Source: Acanthopleura granulata
Lineage: Eukaryota; Mollusca; Polyplacophora; Chitonida; Chitonidae
Reading direction: 5' to 3'
Assembly (NCBI GenBank): GCA_016165875.1
Contig: JABBOT010000005.1
Coordinates: 17,901,131 to 17,965,130, forward strand
Length of the DNA stretch: 64,000 nucleotides
Part shown: one piece after another, positions 37,830 through 49,900 of the stretch
Position numbering within the stretch: the stretch's first letter is position 1
Layout of the letters: every line of letters starts with the position of its first letter
Notes under the pieces: generated by a model
The model's input: the letters and a program-made list of their open reading frames with translations, nothing else
Told to the model about the DNA's origin: nothing
Database searches by the model: none
Position numbers and translations under genes: made by a program

Positions 37830-40800
37830 CAGTAGAGCTTCTGTCTCATCAGAGACTCTGCGTTCTGTTTGAAATAGGCTTCCTGCTTGTGGGTTTATTT
37901 CAGTAACAAAGTACGACTTGCACCACCGATGAGCGAACGTGCAGATGTCATTGTGGAATGCTTAGGCCTGTGTAACTAGTGACGTCACAAGCAATACGGT
38001 CAGTTTGAAAGCATAAAATAACTAACAATTATAGACTTGAGATTTGACTATGAAGTGAGACTGATCATTCACACTGAAATGTACTGGCGCCTTATTTCAT
38101 TTTGGTGACTTGTTAAGATGGTTGCCTGATGTCTGCATGGTGTACACAGACAAATTCGCTCCCAAGCAGTTTGTTTTTGTGCATGTGTAGATATTAGTTT
38201 CATGGCAAATTTCAATTTATTCAGATATATTCTTTGTAGAATTTTGTTCTGAAACAGATAAATCTTACAGTAAATAGAAAAACAAATGAGAACACATTGA
38301 GTTCCGATGGCACCACTCAAGTGACAGTGTGTCTGCAGGCATGAATGAAAAGCAGTCTCAAGTAGTGAAGAATGAGAAGTACCACACACCAATTCTGAGA
38401 TCAATTTGATGTATCCAAGATAAACATCTTGTGAAAATCAATATTTACAAATTATGATGCTGTGGTGGAGCAATCTGTAGGCCTGTACTGACAAAAAAAA
38501 AGAAAAAAAAAATTCATGGATTTACATGGGTCTTTGACTTCAAACAGATGATTTATGATTATATAAACCAGAAAAAAATCATATTTAACAGGTATAAAAA
38601 TAAAGCTTAATTTTCACAGAATGCGTTTTTACGTGTTGGTAATTGCCAAAATTTCGGACACTAAGGATTAAATTTACTGTAATTCTTCAACTGTTTTGCG
38701 TGTTTGCAGGATATTTATTGAGGCAAAATCTGAGCAAACCATTCTATGCACACTGATAAAATTTTACCTTTTGTGAATCCCAGAACCTAACCTGCCCATC
38801 GATGTAGTTTTTGTCTCCAAAATCAAACTTTCATATGAGAAAAGGTTGAGGAAATCAGGAAGTGTGCATGCCGAAAAGGTTGAAGGTTTCTAGGGTCAGG
38901 TATTTGTACCAAAGGGGCCAGGTACAGTTACACTTGTGCTAGAGGTCGAAAAGCCATGCTGGTATTGAGACCCGGGATCATGTTGGAAGCCAGCCAGTTG
39001 TCATTAGCAAAGCACTGATGGTGGGTTGAAACAAGGTAGCGGTGTGTGCTTTAGAGAGGAAAAATAAACATCCATAAATTTGGATACTAACAGTTCGTGG
39101 TACCAAAGTAGATATGGGAGAGTAGGTAGGTGTACCACTTTGTGAACAGAGAACAGCTTGGACATAGCTGGAAATGATTCCTCCAAAAGTTACTGGTGTT
39201 CAAAATGTGATGACGACAATGCATCCGTTTCAGTAGCATTAAATGTTGTTAAAACTTACCATTTTGACTAATTGTATATCACCGACGACTAATAAATTGT
39301 TAGGAACATTACTGTTTTGAATATATTTGTTTTTACCTAATTCCACTTAAACCATGTTGCTGGGGATAAGCTGTTGATATTTAAACAATTACATAAACAA
39401 TTAGAATACAACTGAAACTGAGGTACATTGACAAGAACCAGTTATGTGTGATCACCTACCGACTACTAAACTATGGTTGTTGATCTGGTATTATTTTCTA
39501 TGGTATATTCTTTTATATTGCATTCCTGCATAAAGTATGATTTTGCTGGTGGAATAAGCATTCAAAAGGAGTGGTTCCTTTGCATCATTTTCATCTAGTT
39601 GTGTATTAAATGTGATGACAATACAGCATTTTTAGTAATACATTGCAATTGACAATTGACTTAATTCTGTTAAGGCCATGGTGTTGGAGGTGGTGTGAGT
39701 TGTTACTCTTACGTTTACAGGAACTGTTAGAATAAAACTTTAAGTGGGGTGAACAGGGGTCGCGAAGCACCTTGTCCGTTAGGTGGCAGCACAGTCAGGC
39801 GGTCCAACAACCTGCTTGACAAGAGACAGGATGTCACCAGTTACCTCTGACCATTTGCCAACAAGAATACTATGTCGTCACTGTGCTGGTTTCACTCTCT
39901 GTGCTGTAGTCCTTTTTGTTTAAAATATTAACTGTCTGTGGAAGGATGTATAATAGGCGATATTCCAAGTTATATGTAGGCGTACATGTACAGCTTGACA
40001 AGCTTTTCACTTGTGCAGTATCGGTGACAGTCAGTTCTATGGATGGAAGAAGGCGAATTTGCCGCGGGTAAAAACGGACAACCTTTGGCAAGATAGACAA
40101 ATTTGTGCCACTTGTGAGGTACAGATAAGCGCACCACTTTGGTGGAAGCTTGGTCCTGTTCTGTCCAGTGTCAGTCAAGTTACTCCGTATGCCCAGACAC
40201 TTGAACTCATTAGAATGGTGAAATCATGTCTGGAGTATGAATATAAAAGACCATTCAGATATGCAAGTGAAAGAGAACGGTAATAAACCAACACCGAGAG
40301 CCGCCACATATCTTATGGACAATGAAAATGTAATATATTTACAACCGATCGGTAAAGTAGTACAATGAAAAGGCGGGACATATGTACAGTTATTGAGTGA
40401 GTGAATACAGCCTTTATAAATGGAGAAGAAACACAAGAAGAAACCTGTATATACTTTTATGCATGTACATGAAACACATCACCATATCAAGCACTCAGGT
40501 GTTCTTCAGTGATGATCATCACCTTTTTGTGCCATTGTGTTGCTGCCTCAAATGTAATTATTCCTTGTTATTGATACACATATATCAGTCTTTCTCTTAC
40601 AGTAGTAATATGTAAAGCACTGTGTAAAATGTAATAATAAACAGATAGCCTTCAGTGCCTTCAATACAATGTGGGAGATTCACCGGACCTAAGGCCCTGG
40701 TGTTCTGCAAGGGATTATGAATGATTTTATTTTCATCAAAACTTCATACACACAAATGATACATGAGGTACTATTAATGGTCACTTCTTAAGAAATAACT

Positions 40801-43265
40801 ACGGAATACCCGTATTGATACAGGGTTTTTTTATCATTCTGTACCTCAGATTCTTACTATAGAAACCCTTTCAAACAATTTATTATTATATATTAAATTA
40901 TTCTTTAAAATGAATTGTAAATTTGGGCGAGAGGCCAAATCTGGGAGAAGGATGTTTGAAAAAAGGAAATCTTAATTTTCAGAAAACGTTACAAACATAT
41001 GAAATATTACACCAGAAGCCTTGTTGATATTGACATATGTAGGCACGCCTAGTAATTCACTTTTTTATATTTTTCACGCATTTGTTAAATAGTCTGGCCA
41101 GTTTTGGTTCGTCCTACTAAACAAATTTCTCAGATTTGCTAAAAACTCTCAGATATTTATGTTTCTATTCATGGGACAGATCTTTGTTTCTTTAAATTTC
41201 CAACAAATGTATTCTTTCATATGACGGAGGTTTAACAGACATCATCATTCATTTGAGTTGAACCTGCTGAAGCGGATTTTAATATTCAAAGAGACACAAG
41301 ACTTTTGCCATATGGGTATTAATTATATGCATACAGTTTTTCATTAAGTATTGTATATGTATGTGCAGAGAGATATGCAATGGATTGGTGGAGGCAGTAT
41401 TTTAGAATCAAGCACGACAATGTAAGCAATAATTTAAAGTATCTGCAAAAACGTATCATTTGTGTATTTCCAAAGTCCAAGTATGAGGTAACAAGCCGCT
41501 GAAGCAAAGACAAAGTACCCTAACTCTAGTTAGATCTGCCAAAGATTGTGTCCTTTTTGCAATTGACTGCTTGGTTTCTCAAAGATTGAAGTTGAATTAC
41601 CTCCAGTGACAAGAGTTCCCATAGAGATGTCGATTCACAGTTTTTTTCCTGTGGTGTTCAAGGCCCTGGCTATGTACCATATGCACATGAAACCAAGGAA
41701 AAATCCACCTGTAGGAATGAAAGAAGTCTGACTCTTGACTTCAGAAGAGTCAGACTTGATGACTTCATTGTTGGACTGATTGATTCCAGTCTGCTCCACT
41801 GCCCAGAAATGAGCCACATAAGAAGTCAGCACGTTATCGGAACTAGTATGATGAGTGCCTTAACAAGTCCTAATAATAAGTTTACAGTCATACCGAACGC
41901 CTAATGTGTGATCAGCTTTTTGGCCTGGCCGATGTTGATTTTCTTTCTGCTTTGCGAAGTATGGAACGCCTTTCTACTGGGCGCACTTCAAATTTGTAGG
42001 CGTCTTTTCTCTTTCATGAGGAGTAAGTTTCTGTGTGCCATCGTGTGGAGGCTAAATGCTTGGTACAGGATGGATTTTGATATTGTTGTGTCCCAAACAC
42101 CCTATTCAGAGATCTGCTGGAAATATTCCATCAGTGTTCCGTCAGGAACAAGCCCAAGCAGTATTGAGAATACCTTGTGCGCAGGTGTTTTTAATTGGTG
42201 CAGTTTTTACCTGTCTACGGAATGGAGATATTTACACATTTCCTTCATCCCCTTCACATTCGTGGACACCTCCCTAAGTGTCCATTTGAAAGGCTTGTTG
42301 TATGGTAATCCAGTGAAATGATTCCTTTCCCAGCCTTTAATCTAAAACCTGGTACACAAGTAGTCCCACTGAAGGCCTTATTTTCTGTCAACAGTACACT
42401 TGAAAGCACAAGTTTCTCAATAATTACTTGAACACAGTATTTTCCTATAGATAATAGGAAAATCAGTTTGATGAATTAGAAATTATTGAAAAACCTTTAC
42501 ATGTGTTTTATCTCTCTGTGTCTTAGTTCTATCGTAAAAGTTGCATATGTGCATCTGTTTTGAGATGAATCAAATGCCAGGATGGGTTTGTTCACATTGT
42601 TAAGATGATAAATGAATATTACAACCAGATATTTGTCGCGAAACAGCTGTAATATGACTGTTGAATATATGTTAAAACTCCGGCAACTGCCTCAAGTGCA
42701 ATCCAAGCATTAATGACTGATCCTTGTGATTCTGGAGCAATGTGATTAACAACTTAAGACAGCTTCCTCGCTAAGCCACCCAACACATTAGCCTGTTGTT
42801 GTCAATTTAAGCGGCGTTCAACCCTTCTCAAACATAGGTCGTAAAACTTCAATACCTCTTGTTCGGCCATTGGTAATACTCCTGATGTCTTTCATGTTTC
42901 TCAAACACATTTTGTAATTCCTAACAAGCTTGGCAACGCCTGTGTCTTGGAGAAACCCTACGAGTTATAGCACAACATTTTGCCTGCGGTCTTCTCATAT
43001 TATTACACCAAGGCGCCTGGTACAACAAGGCTCTGGAAGTTTAGTTTTCACAGTGATCATACTCAGTGTTCTTGTCACAAGTTTTTCTATCACTGCGTAG
43101 CTCATGTTGTCTTTCCTTAACATTCTGAACCTTTGTTCAACCGAAACATTGTTCGGCATAAGTTCGTATTGTTCACACAGCACTTTTCATCTACTTAGTC
43201 TTGCAGGTGCCATCGTCAGGTAAATGCCTGAGCAAAACTATCTCACTGGTGCAAGTTGTTCCAGA
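37830..43265. other. Gene-free stretch, includes 3' flank (and probably 3' UTR) of the Ig gene
   Basis: From 43265 downward on the minus strand lies the 3' UTR of the Ig gene, whose end I could not place. The remainder is AT-rich with a repeat fragment near 40065-40160. A 137-codon plus-strand frame at 41908-42321 starts with GTG and resembles no known family. Confidence 0.4.
40065..40160 (+). repeat. Interspersed repeat fragment (family of 45058-45640)
   Basis: Shares, in order, a CCTTTGGNAAN stretch, CTTGTGNGGTACAGAT and CACCACTTTGGTGGAAG with the region near 45150-45220 (ACCTTTGGAAAAT, GACGTACAGATG, CACCACCTCGGTGGAAGAC). The similarity is patchy, so this is an old copy with approximate edges. 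Confidence 0.5.
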
Positions 43266-43396
43266 TTAGTCAACACAACCCGACGAAAGGAGCAGCGAGA
43301 GACAAACCACAACCAGCCCCAATAACTGATACAAACTTGACATCGGCCTGGAACCACTTCCTTTGCTACTCCCTGTGCGTTCAGATGATTTGGAAC
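43266..43396 (-). CDS. Terminal coding exon: Ser/Gly stalk, hydrophobic GPI-type tail, stop
   Basis: Acceptor ATTTCTCTTCATAG leads into a 131-nt coding segment starting in phase 1, as required by the Ig2 exon, and ending in TAA at 43266-43268. It encodes a flexible segment rich in Ser, Gly and Lys (S-S-K-S-S-E-R-T-G-S-S-K-G-S-G-S), then L-Y-Q-L-L-G-L-V-V-V-C-L-S-L-L-L-S-S-G-C-V-D and the stop. Small residues suitable as an omega site, a short spacer, then a terminal hydrophobic run with almost nothing after it is the standard layout of a GPI-attachment signal; a single-pass membrane protein would normally carry a basic cytoplasmic tail. GPI anchoring is known or predicted for many Dpr and IgLON proteins. 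The 3' UTR end was not located; an ATTAAA on this strand near 42340 is only a weak candidate. Confidence 0.82.
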
Positions 43397-46300
43397 CTAT
43401 GAAGAGAAATTTTGTATATTAACATAAAGCCATTGCTAACACAATTCTTCTCATTTCAAAGCTTTACGTATTCTTCCTAACAAATTCACACAATCATATC
43501 AGCCTTGGTGAGGAAATGTCATGATACTAAACGGGGTATATATTTACATGTATACCGTGTTATGTTATTCAACGCATAAGTCTATTACTTAGGCACTTCA
43601 ACGTTCGTAAAACCCCGGGCTTTCTTGTGTATTTGATAAATTATAGGTGCTTGGCACTGTCTACAGGTGAAGATAAGTGGTTTCCTATGATGTGTTTTTC
43701 ATCATTAGACAGATTCTTTTAACTAAGACAACACATAATTTACAGAGCAATTAGCGATTCTTATTTTGGCATATGGAAATGAGTGAATAAGTAAACCAGT
43801 GAGCTGTTGCCCAGTATGCCCACATGCTGAAGAAAATTGCGAAATAATCTTCTCTTACAGCTATAAATGTGATTTTTTATATGCCCACATGCTGAAGAAA
43901 ATTACGAAATAATCTTCTCTTACAGCTATGAATGTGATTTTATATATATATAATACCGGTTTCAGTCATTTATCCTGATAATAAAATCAAACAAGCAAAC
44001 TCACCTCCTCTTTTTACATTACTGCTGTATGCTGCAAAAAAGAGAAAAGAGAATTATTTTAGATTATTTTGCGATATACATATGTTTAGTGTTCAAAAGA
44101 AATTCTGAAACTGAGAGCGCCAGAACCATAGCCCATATTATTTTATGTTTTTAATATTTTTTCTTCTTTGGACTCTCAAGTATGAAGAGCAGATGAATGC
44201 TATTTGAAGATTTGGCACTTGACATCGCTTCTCTCTCTTGTTGTTTATTGTTCGAGTGAACAAAATTGTGGACAGAGCGTGAGAGTGGGAAAAGAGTTTT
44301 TGATAACTGATGAAATAAAAGGGTTTTTTACCATGAGGCGTTTTTATGGTTTCCTCGGGAATTGCATTATCATGGCTCTCGGCCACAGCCATGGTGTTGA
44401 GGAGCAGTTTTTATTTATCGCAGCATTTAATCAACCCAATCCTTTCTATGCGCTTGGCACTCATCCACCGGACAGGTGTAGTATTTTCAACAAAGCAGTT
44501 ACGTTTCATAGTGAAAAGGTTTCTGTTTTACGACACATTCATGTGGTGTTTAGAAGAAAGGGTACCTACTGCACAAATATGACATGGCGTGTAGCTGACA
44601 ACAAAAAGTCTCTAAAAGGTCAGAAAAGATAAAAGGGTACACACACGTAAACAAACATCTAGTAAGAGGACTTACTAGATGGAACTAATAGTCATTTCAC
44701 CCATGCTAGAAAGCATTTCTAAATCATGTTGCCCGGTAAGCTGTTTACCCTGGCTTTGCCCAAGTACACAGACTTTTTTTGTTGGACTTTCAGGAACGTA
44801 ATGATGCAGTAGTTATCTCGTATGAAGCAGTGAAAAATGAACGCTTCAGACTGACGTCGAATTTGACACAGTGCAACATGCTGGCCAACGTTCCATCAAG
44901 CGATTAAAGACAGCAACCCGTTACTACCCTGTTAGCATATGTAGTTTGCACGTGTGGCTATGGCAGTAGCAATTAACTTAGTCTGCGATGACTTTGTGGA
45001 ACGATGCCCTAAAGGTGGAACTCCGCTGACCGTGGAAAGGTTCGGTTATCCAGTGTGCCTGTGATTGATTGATTATTGTTAAAACGCCATACCCATGTCT
45101 TTTGACTTTATCGATGGACGGACACTGGAGTGAACAACCGAACCACCGACCTTTGGAAAATTACAGGCGAACTTTCCCTTGTGCGACGTACAGATGTACA
45201 CACCACCTCGGTGGAAGACAAGTGATCTTCAACTCAAACGACTACACGCACGTCGTCGATCTCACAAACAGTGACTGTAGGAGAATCCGATTCCCTGCAC
45301 AAGACTGGGTTTGAACCCACGTCTCGTGTCGATTGAAAGACCATTGTGCATGTGGAAGACAAGTGGTCTTCAGCAAACAGTGACCGTCACCAGTTCCCCA
45401 CAAACACTGCATGAAAACGGAAGGAATTCACAAATTCCCTGTTAAAGTCCGGTTTGAAATTGCACCTGGCGACTGAAAGACCATCTTCAACGAACGTTCA
45501 ACAGTCGTCAATTCACCACAAACACTGCATGAGAGCGGAAGGAATCTACAGGTTCCTTGTCAGAGGTCGGTTTGAAACCGCACCTCGTGTGTCCAAGCGA
45601 TTTAAAGGTCATTGTGACAAGTTGTCTTGACGAACGGTAGACGGCATCACCTGCATCACTTATTCTTACCAATGCGTCCCACAAATACTGATTTTAGCGG
45701 CGACACCTTAACATTGGTTGACAACATGGATGATGATGATAACTTACTATTCCTCAAAGCAGTCGTACCTTATAAGTTCATTGCAACTACTATGGCTACG
45801 TATGTGTTTAAGATATGTTGCAATGGTAGTTCCAGTGAACTTAGCCAGGGCTGTTTTCTGTAATACGGCATAGAACAACCAAATGTGTTTGATGGTGACT
45901 CTACTTACTGTTGAGCACATCCACATAGATCCGGGCCACATCCTCATCCGCATTACGACACAGATACATGCCCGTGTCGCTTTTCTGACTGTGCTCTATC
46001 TCCAGCCTGCTCGTAAACAGACCCGAGCCTCGCAGGTCACCACTTTTTATCGTAATTTTTCTGTTAAAATTCGGTCTGATTTTGTCGCCGTTCCTGAACC
46101 AGTCGAGGGCTTGTGGCGAATCGACCAGTCTGGACGTATTGCATTCCAGTCTGATCGGTTGACCAACTTCAACGACCTCTGTACCACGGACGTGGATCGC
46201 TGCAAAAGATATATTTTTAATCAATTAATTCATTTATTTCACTGTAATTTAGCGTAATGCTCAAGAATGTTCCACTAAAACAGAAGTGGTCAGTTCTGTA

Positions 46301-46907
46301 AGTGAAGGAAACCGGAGCGCCGGGTGTAAACATCCATAGATCGTTGGCATCTTACTGGTGCGCACAGCTACGCACACCATATCGGTGGAGGACAAGTGGT
46401 CTTCAAAGAACGTTAGACTGCGCCAACGGCCATGCGAGCGTAGTGCACAACCTATTGTCACCAAAACGCTTTCAAAAGCAGCATTGTACATGATATGTAT
46501 CTTGATAGGCTTGATTGTTGTCTTCTGTTTGTCACTGAAAAACTAGGTTGCTCTTTGTTCACAGCCCTGCTGTTGACAGAAGCTTTCGTAAAAGTTAATT
46601 TGAGATGTAGTTTTGTGCGTTCCTACAGTAAGGGTATATGTGCAAATAAACTGTAGAATGTTTTATTGAGTTGGCTGGAAAAAGACAGTGAGTAAGACAA
46701 AAACATCAAAAAGACTGGGACACTACACGTAATGATGGGTTTTCCGAATCAGTAATTATTTGGTCCCTTCAGGACACTTGTACCAGTTGCACATGATGTC
46801 CCCATTATAGTCATAGGCTTAGCCCTACCTTGTGATATCATTCCTTAACTTATGTAGGAACTAAATATTAAATGTTAATTTTCTATTTTTGTCATGAAAG
46901 ACTAAAA

Positions 46908-46944
<37 letters not shown>

Positions 46945-49900
46945 ATTTTATTACCATATTTTTTTACAGCAAGTCACCATCTTAGCGCAGTAAACTGTTC
47001 ACTAATACGGACTTCAGTCTAAGACACATTTTGATTCTGGGGCCTGGTCTACAATAGCCTGGGAAAGTTTACTTACAAATTCCCTGGAGATATGTAGTCA
47101 TACATATTTTTTTTTAAGTACGTACGAAGCGGCTTAGGTTTTGGGGGGAGAAGAATGTGTGATAAAGCCATCGTATCCCACCAGATACCTGGCGAACATC
47201 TCCACGTGAGGCAATAGCCGGGGAGAGAAACCCGGCCATAAGATTCGAACTTGCGACCTCACTGGACGAGATACACCAAACGGCCCTCTCCAGGATTGAC
47301 CCTTACCTAGCAAAACGAAAGTTCGAGTATTTTTGGTATACAAATTCATTCACAAAGATACACTTTTCCTGTGAAAAGCGAATCTCTCGGCTAGAAGTTG
47401 AAAGCCATTATAATTTAGTTTGTCATCGGAGGGATAAAAAGTATATGATAAAGCTATTTCCCAGGCCATTAAAAGGCAATGTCATGATTTATCAACGTAA
47501 TTCAGTTAGTATAAATGTGACACGCTGGCACCGAGAGTAAAGCTCCGATTTTTTATTCTTCATAGCGGCTGTTGATCCACTTGCGAGGGGAAAAAGAAGT
47601 TGGGTAAATTTTGTGCCGACCTCTACTTACGTGGTTTCATGGTTACTGAAGTATCCGCGACGTCTGAGGAAAGAAAACAGAGAGTGAGACAAAAAATTAC
47701 ATTGGCTTGGAGAATTGTGTAATGTAAGGGCAGTTTAAGAGGAGGATCTGCCGACAGTTAAAGCTTGGAAAGGAAACCACATATCCCAAGCTTGTTGTCA
47801 GAGACGAGACCTCCACCACGAACGGCTTATTAACGCAAAAGCACTCTAGCGTATTGGCCTGGTGGAATTCCGTTATGTATGAGTTTTTGATCTTTCGGTT
47901 TGACAGCCTGACTACATTGTCCGCTGACGGGTTTGAAATTGATATCGAGCCACTACTCGACCGGAGTCTCAAGGTTTTCCCTAGTCACTACTGGATGTGT
48001 TACACGCTTTGAGAAAGAGGAGGGAAAACCTTTGTCGGCGTTTTGGGTTGTCAGGGGTTATGGCTGGAAAACCGCTTCTGCGAATCGAGCCCTTCGCTGT
48101 TCTCTGCGATATTACTTTTCAAAGTTTCTATTTGCCAATGACAGATGAATTGATGATGTTATCGACCCCTATGGCTTGTTGATGGACTGGATATTATGTG
48201 AAAGTCAGAGCAGACATAAGGGGATCAATTTTCACGGCAAACCTTACACAGCTAAAACCGGATGAGATCTCCCTCGGTCTCTCCAGGTTTAGCCGGCCGA
48301 TTACTGCAGACAGCTAGACCATTCAGTCGACGCTTATTACAATAGCCAGTTTGAAAGCGATAAGAAAGAGACGAACTCTCAGGAAGTATTGTCCAGCTAA
48401 ATTGTAGAGACCTGTGGAATCCAAAGGATTTGGCGAGAGTGCATATGCATGTACATACGATCATAGCAATATACAAGCATTGCTATGCATAAGGCAATCT
48501 CGTTGGTAACTTGGCCTCAAGGGAATGGTTCGGGTCTGAAGATCTACTGTGAGTTTCACCCGAGTTTTACGGGTGGTTAAGTTCGATTTCTCTAGCTTGG
48601 TGCAATGGAAGATTTGTGTCATGCCATCAATTCTATTTGTGTTTCCTTAGTCAGTAACAAGAAATAGAGACAGCTGTCTTGAAAGTTTGTTCCATCAATT
48701 GTTTAAACTGTTGGACTGTTTTATTGGTAAAAATCAGTTTTGCTCTCTGTATTTGAGAGAGGTTTCTGTATCTTCTCACGGATTCGTATCGTTTTGAAAA
48801 TGAACACAGAATCACTCGTTGGCTAATAAATCAAATTCCCTACTGGTGTTCACACCATTTAGGCCTACATATTGTTGGATTTCTGATGACAAAATATGTT
48901 TTCTGGCATGATGCATTATACTTAAACAAGCATCAAGACTTTCGATGTGTTCCTTCATGTTATTTCATCTAAAATGTTGTTCAGGTACATTCGAGTATAT
49001 TACTTTTACAGTGTTAAAACTATTCAAGTCCACTTCATTGGGATTTAGGCATACAATTCCGTTATTTTCATTTCACATAACTCTTTTTTTAGCACAAACA
49101 GCCAAAAATATGATATTTTTAAATGTGATAAGAGGTAAAACAGCTGCACGGATTAATTCTGGTAAGAAAGTCACAAGAATTCATATCGTGGATTAATCTT
49201 GGTGGATGTGGATTTCAGATAAGAGCTTGACCATTACGCTTAGGCGCGGAACTTAAAGCCCAGTCCAGAATCTGGGATTTGTCAAAGCCGTTAAACGTCG
49301 CACCGCGTTACGGAAGGAAACCAAATGAAACTTAACACGTGGCACCGTCACTTCAACATCTATTAGGAAACCGGACACTAATATTTCAAAAGACTGACAT
49401 GTAAAGGATTTTCCTGCAACGCTGGAGTGAATGGAGGCCTAATCTAGGTGTATACGCTTTTTTTTTTTGGTCTTGCACACAGGTAATTTCGTGTGTATTG
49501 ATTTAACTGGCGCGAATTAGCTGGTAACTGCTGCTTTAGAGTTTCTGTTGATGTTTCCTTGGCAGGTGCCGGCTATCAACAGGACGTAGTCGGGGCGGTT
49601 CTATGACTCACCCACGCTTGGGGACACGGGATATGCAGGTTGCTGATGTCATCTCTACACAGCTTTTTAACCCTATATACCAGGTTAACGATTTTACCGT
49701 AATTATTGAGCTAATCATCAGCAAGATCTAGAGCTAGTCAAGCAATATAACACGTAGGCACTTCAGACAAAACCACATGACTCATTCCATTGTCACTGCT
49801 TGGTATTGGAACACCTATACTTCGTCATGTAGCAAGAATTTCATTATTGGCGTACAATACCCTTGCCCCAGCCCCATGGTGTATTTGCATTCCAATCGTG

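Larger units (their letters stand above)
43397..45908 (-). other. 2.5-kb intron between Ig2 exon and terminal exon
   Basis: Donor GTAAGTAG to acceptor CTTCATAG on the minus strand. It holds a direct 65-bp duplication (43815-43944), a short TA run, and a repeat-rich stretch (45058-45640). A 142-codon plus-strand open frame at 44204-44632 begins at TTG, not ATG, and resembles nothing I know. Confidence 0.7.
46200..47630 (-). other. 1.4-kb intron between microexon and Ig2 exon
   Basis: Donor GTAAGTAGAG to acceptor TTTTGCAG on the minus strand. It contains an (ATT)n microsatellite (46909-46942), a repeat fragment at about 46330-46430 and a SINE-like sequence at about 47190-47312. No coding sequence recognised. 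Confidence 0.7.

Noticed and set aside
41908..42321. 137-codon plus-strand frame rich in hydrophobic residues.
   Set aside because: Starts at GTG and has no conserved motif or splice context.
44204..44632. 142-codon plus-strand frame with a signal-like start.
   Set aside because: It begins at TTG with no usable upstream ATG, lies in an intron of the minus-strand gene, and has no recognisable motif.
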